Shown here: piece by piece, positions 7,578 to 11,761 of the stretch
Numbering within the stretch: the stretch's first letter is position 1
Layout: every line of letters begins with the position of its first letter
Assembly (NCBI GenBank): GCA_035687725.1
Contig: DASRVB010000057.1
Span: 1 to 11,761, forward strand
From: JAICNR01 sp035687725
GTDB lineage: Bacteria > Gemmatimonadota > Gemmatimonadetes > JACCXV01 > JAHWKZ01
DNA length: 11,761 bases
Direction: 5' to 3'
The notes under the pieces: model-generated
Told to the model about the DNA's origin: nothing
What the model saw: only the letters and a program-made list of their open reading frames with translations
Database searches by the model: none
Position numbers and translations under genes: made by a program

Positions 7578-7714
7578 GCGAACGGCTGGCGCTGGCCGGC
7601 CTGCTCGCCGCGTGGGCGGTCGGAGCCGCTTTCTTCCCCCTCGGGGGAATGATCCACTTCCTCCTGATCGCCGCGATCATCGTGTTCCTCGCGGGGAGGT
7701 TCGGCCGGCAGTAG
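7565..7714 (+). CDS. Small lmo0937-like (DUF5670-like) membrane protein
   Basis: A 49-residue protein with two hydrophobic helices, about 8-24 and 28-43, joined by the short turn PLGG, followed by a basic tail (GRFGRQ). The pattern GG-x-I-H followed by a long aliphatic helix matches my memory of the lmo0937/DUF5670 family, whose members are about 45-50 residues and of unknown function. The start could be CTG 7565, with GGAGG seven bases upstream, or GTG 7574, which overlaps the kinase stop as GTGA and gives 46 residues. I prefer CTG for its ribosome binding site. It is coupled to the lipid kinase and is the last gene before an intrinsic terminator. The family assignment is moderately sure. 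Confidence 0.7.
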   Translation: MDIVSERLALAGLLAAWAVGAAFFPLGGMIHFLLIAAIIVFLAGRFGRQ

Positions 7715-7743
7715 CAGGCCCCTGCGATCGGCGCCGCCCGCGG

Positions 7744-7763
7744 CGTCGGTATCCCGACGTTTT
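7744..7763 (+). terminator. Intrinsic (Rho-independent) terminator
   Basis: A stem CGTCGG/CCGACG with loop TATC is followed directly by TTTT. It lies 29 bases after the stop of the small membrane protein gene and should end the htpX-kinase transcript. G-U pairs can extend the stem by two. Confidence 0.75.
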
Positions 7764-7767
7764 CTGG

Positions 7768-7800
7768 CCCCTCGATCTCCCCCTCGCGCTCCGCTCCCCC
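7768..7800 (+). other. C-rich, G-poor tract after the terminator
   Basis: Of 33 bases, 22 are C, 4 are G, 6 are T and 1 is A. Such C-over-G tracts resemble Rho loading (rut) sites. It could back up the intrinsic terminator, or be the untranslated leader of the next operon. No promoter for the following genes could be recognised in 7764-7876. Confidence 0.3.
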
Positions 7801-7876
7801 GGGAATCCCGCGGCACGCTTCTCGCTTTTGCGCCGTCGGTCGCCGCTCCCCGCAACACGGACCAGGGAGGAAACCG

Positions 7877-8254
7877 ATGGAATCGAAGTCCCCGAACACG
7901 CCGGTCGCGAAGAGCTGTAGCGCGGCGCGCCGCAGTTCCGTGCTCGCGCTGGCCGCTGCGCTCCTGTTCACCAGCCTGTTCGTCGACGTGGGCGTGGCCC
8001 GCGCCGAGTACCCGATCGGCTGGGAGGATCCCGATCTCGGAGAGATCGGCAGCTGCATCATCACCTGCGCGTCGTTCTTCGCTTCCAAGGGTTCGGCGGC
8101 CATCCGCTACGGGCTCGCCGGCAGCTGTCTCAGCTGCGCGTGGGACCGGTTCGTCGAGATCAACGACTGGATCCAGATGAACGACGACGGTTCGTACTGC
8201 TACACCGGGATGCTGGGGAATCCCTGCCCCAACTCGCCGTACTACAATCAGTGA
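7877..8254 (+). CDS. Secreted cysteine-rich small protein, unknown function
   Basis: I do not recognise this 125-residue protein. It has a clear Sec signal peptide: a basic N-region (K3, K12, R18, R19), a hydrophobic core at about 21-36 and a likely cut after A-R-A at 41-43. The mature part of about 82 residues has six cysteines (60, 64, 84, 87, 108, 117), spaced C-x3-C-x19-C-x2-C-x20-C-x8-C. An even number of cysteines outside the cytoplasm suggests up to three disulfide bonds. The paired spacing around a hydrophobic stretch could brace a helical hairpin. Alternatively the pairs could bind a metal. The start is fixed by GGAGG (7866-7870) six bases before ATG. The mature N-terminus is acidic, and there is no lipobox. 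It leads a cluster of three small overlapping genes. Confidence 0.75.
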   Translation: MESKSPNTPVAKSCSAARRSSVLALAAALLFTSLFVDVGVARAEYPIGWEDPDLGEIGSCIITCASFFASKGSAAIRYGLAGSCLSCAWDRFVEINDWIQMNDDGSYCYTGMLGNPCPNSPYYNQ

Positions 8255-8469
8255 TGCTTCGTTCCGGTCTATACTCCTTGCTGGCGGCGGCGCTCATCGC
8301 CGCCAGCCTGGGAGTCGGCACCTGGAAGGTGGTGGGAGTGCGACGCGAGAACGACCGCCTCGCCCTTCAGGCGAAGACGTGCATGGCGAGGAACGAGGCG
8401 TTCCTCACCGCCTTGCGGACCGCGAACGAGAGACGCGGGGCCTGGACGTCGCCGGAGGCCGGCCCCTGA
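8254..8469 (+). CDS. Small single-span membrane protein, unknown function
   Basis: A 71-residue protein with one hydrophobic helix (about 6-28). A strongly charged, alanine- and leucine-rich segment (about 29-62) that may be helical or coiled-coil follows, then a short proline-containing tail. It has one cysteine, at position 43. No family is recognised. ATG 8254 overlaps the TGA stop of the upstream gene by one base (TGATG) and has no ribosome binding site of its own, so translation is probably coupled. GTG 8251 is the alternative start. The layout (anchor plus charged helix) is shared with many unrelated small proteins, including phage spanins, but there are no phage genes here to support that reading. 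Confidence 0.6.
   Translation: MLRSGLYSLLAAALIAASLGVGTWKVVGVRRENDRLALQAKTCMARNEAFLTALRTANERRGAWTSPEAGP
8454..8458 (+). promoter_or_regulatory. Shine-Dalgarno GGAGG in front of a CTG start
   Basis: GGAGG ends seven bases before CTG 8466, which itself overlaps the upstream stop codon as CTGA. The next in-frame candidate, GTG 8490, is 31 bases away from this site. Confidence 0.6.
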
Positions 8470-8858
8470 TTCGCGCCCTGGCCACTGGAGTGGTCGTCGC
8501 GTGGGGGATCGGGGCCATCGCGATGGTCCTCGTCGCCGGGATCTGGCTTCGGAGGGGTGGGCGGCGCCGCGTCCTCGCGCTGGTGGCCCTCGCCGGCGGC
8601 CTCGCGGCGCAGGCGGCGTGGCTGTCCGAGATCGCCGCGGGCGGCCTGCGTGTCGTGCTGGAACCGGACGCCGGGCTGAGCGGCTGGGGAGCCTGGTCGC
8701 TCGGGATCGCAGGCATGGTCGCCCTCGTGTCCGGTCTCCGGGCGGGGGTCGAGCGGGGGCGCGGCGGTCTGCTCGATCCGGATCGCGCCTTCGAGGTCGC
8801 GATCGGCCTTCTCGGCTCAGGGGTGCTCCTCCAGCAGATCGCCCGGGCGCTGGCCTGA
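8466..8858 (+). CDS. Small four-span membrane protein, unknown function, probable CTG start
   Basis: With a CTG start the protein has 130 residues. Four hydrophobic segments are seen at about 7-28, 35-55, 73-92 and 109-128. Arginine clusters after the first (29-35) and third (92-99) suggest those loops are cytoplasmic. No family motif is recognised. CTG 8466 overlaps the stop of the preceding gene by four bases (CTGA), with a perfect GGAGG seven bases upstream. A start at GTG 8379 would overlap the upstream gene by 91 bases and add about 29 charged residues unlike the rest. GTG 8490 would remove eight residues. It is the last of three coupled small genes, 72 bases before uvrA. The function may be tied to the secreted cysteine-rich protein, for example as an anchor or export partner, but this is inference from position only. 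Confidence 0.6.
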   Translation: MIRALATGVVVAWGIGAIAMVLVAGIWLRRGGRRRVLALVALAGGLAAQAAWLSEIAAGGLRVVLEPDAGLSGWGAWSLGIAGMVALVSGLRAGVERGRGGLLDPDRAFEVAIGLLGSGVLLQQIARALA

Positions 8859-8892
8859 AGTCCGTGCGCGCGACAGGACCGAAGGGCTGCGT

Positions 8893-8921
8893 TTGAACGG
8901 GGCCTTGCGGCCGGCTAGCTT
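8893..8921 (+). promoter_or_regulatory. Weak promoter candidate for uvrA
   Basis: TTGAAC (8893-8898) and TAGCTT (8916-8921) are separated by exactly 17 bases. They match the consensus at four of six and three of six positions. Transcription would start two or three bases before ATG 8931. No LexA-type operator of a kind I know is visible in 8859-8930. Confidence 0.3.
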
Positions 8922-8930
8922 CACCCGGCT

Positions 8931-11761
<2,831 letters not shown>

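Noticed and set aside
8254..8469. Reading the 71-residue protein as a phage inner-membrane spanin or Rz-like protein
   Set aside because: The anchor-plus-charged-helix layout is generic. No endolysin, holin or outer spanin lipoprotein lies nearby.

Overview
The window is GC-rich bacterial DNA with every gene on the + strand. It carries an outer-membrane assembly pair of the TamA/TamB type, so the organism is a diderm (Gram-negative type). Codons strongly favour G or C in third position. No ribosomal RNA or other lineage marker is present. A phylum such as Gemmatimonadota, Eisenbacteria, Acidobacteriota or a delta-proteobacterial group is possible, but I cannot choose between them from this sequence. 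The composition looks uniform and nothing resembles a phage or plasmid, so this reads as a core chromosomal region.

Layout. (1) Positions 2-1705: the 3' part of an Omp85-superfamily barrel protein (TamA/BamA type), cut by the window start. (2) 1706-1857: a spacer with a 12-bp tandem duplication and a 75-bp imperfect palindrome. (3) 1858-5571: a full-length TamB, the inner-membrane-anchored partner. (4) 5572-5806: a spacer with a second, longer copy (about 124 bp) of the same palindrome, then a TATAAT box six bases from the next ATG. (5) 5807-7714: htpX (membrane zinc protease), a diacylglycerol-kinase-like lipid kinase and a tiny lmo0937-like membrane protein, closed by a clear intrinsic terminator at 7744-7763. 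(6) 7877-8858: three tightly coupled small genes of unknown function, namely a secreted cysteine-rich protein, a single-span membrane protein and a four-span membrane protein. (7) 8931-11761: uvrA, complete except for the last few codons.

How the genes work together. The first two genes would form the Tam system, which inserts outer-membrane proteins and/or moves phospholipids between the membranes. The htpX group combines membrane-protein quality control, lipid phosphorylation and a small membrane protein, which suggests envelope maintenance. The small-gene cluster is the least understood part. uvrA is a stand-alone DNA-repair gene.

The most unusual points are: (a) three genes whose best-supported start codon is CTG, each exactly seven bases after a GGAGG or GGAAG Shine-Dalgarno core; (b) two copies of a palindromic repeat flanking tamB, whose outer stems differ at two base pairs by complementary changes; (c) the orphan secreted/membrane three-gene cluster; (d) probable leaderless or near-leaderless starts for htpX and uvrA.
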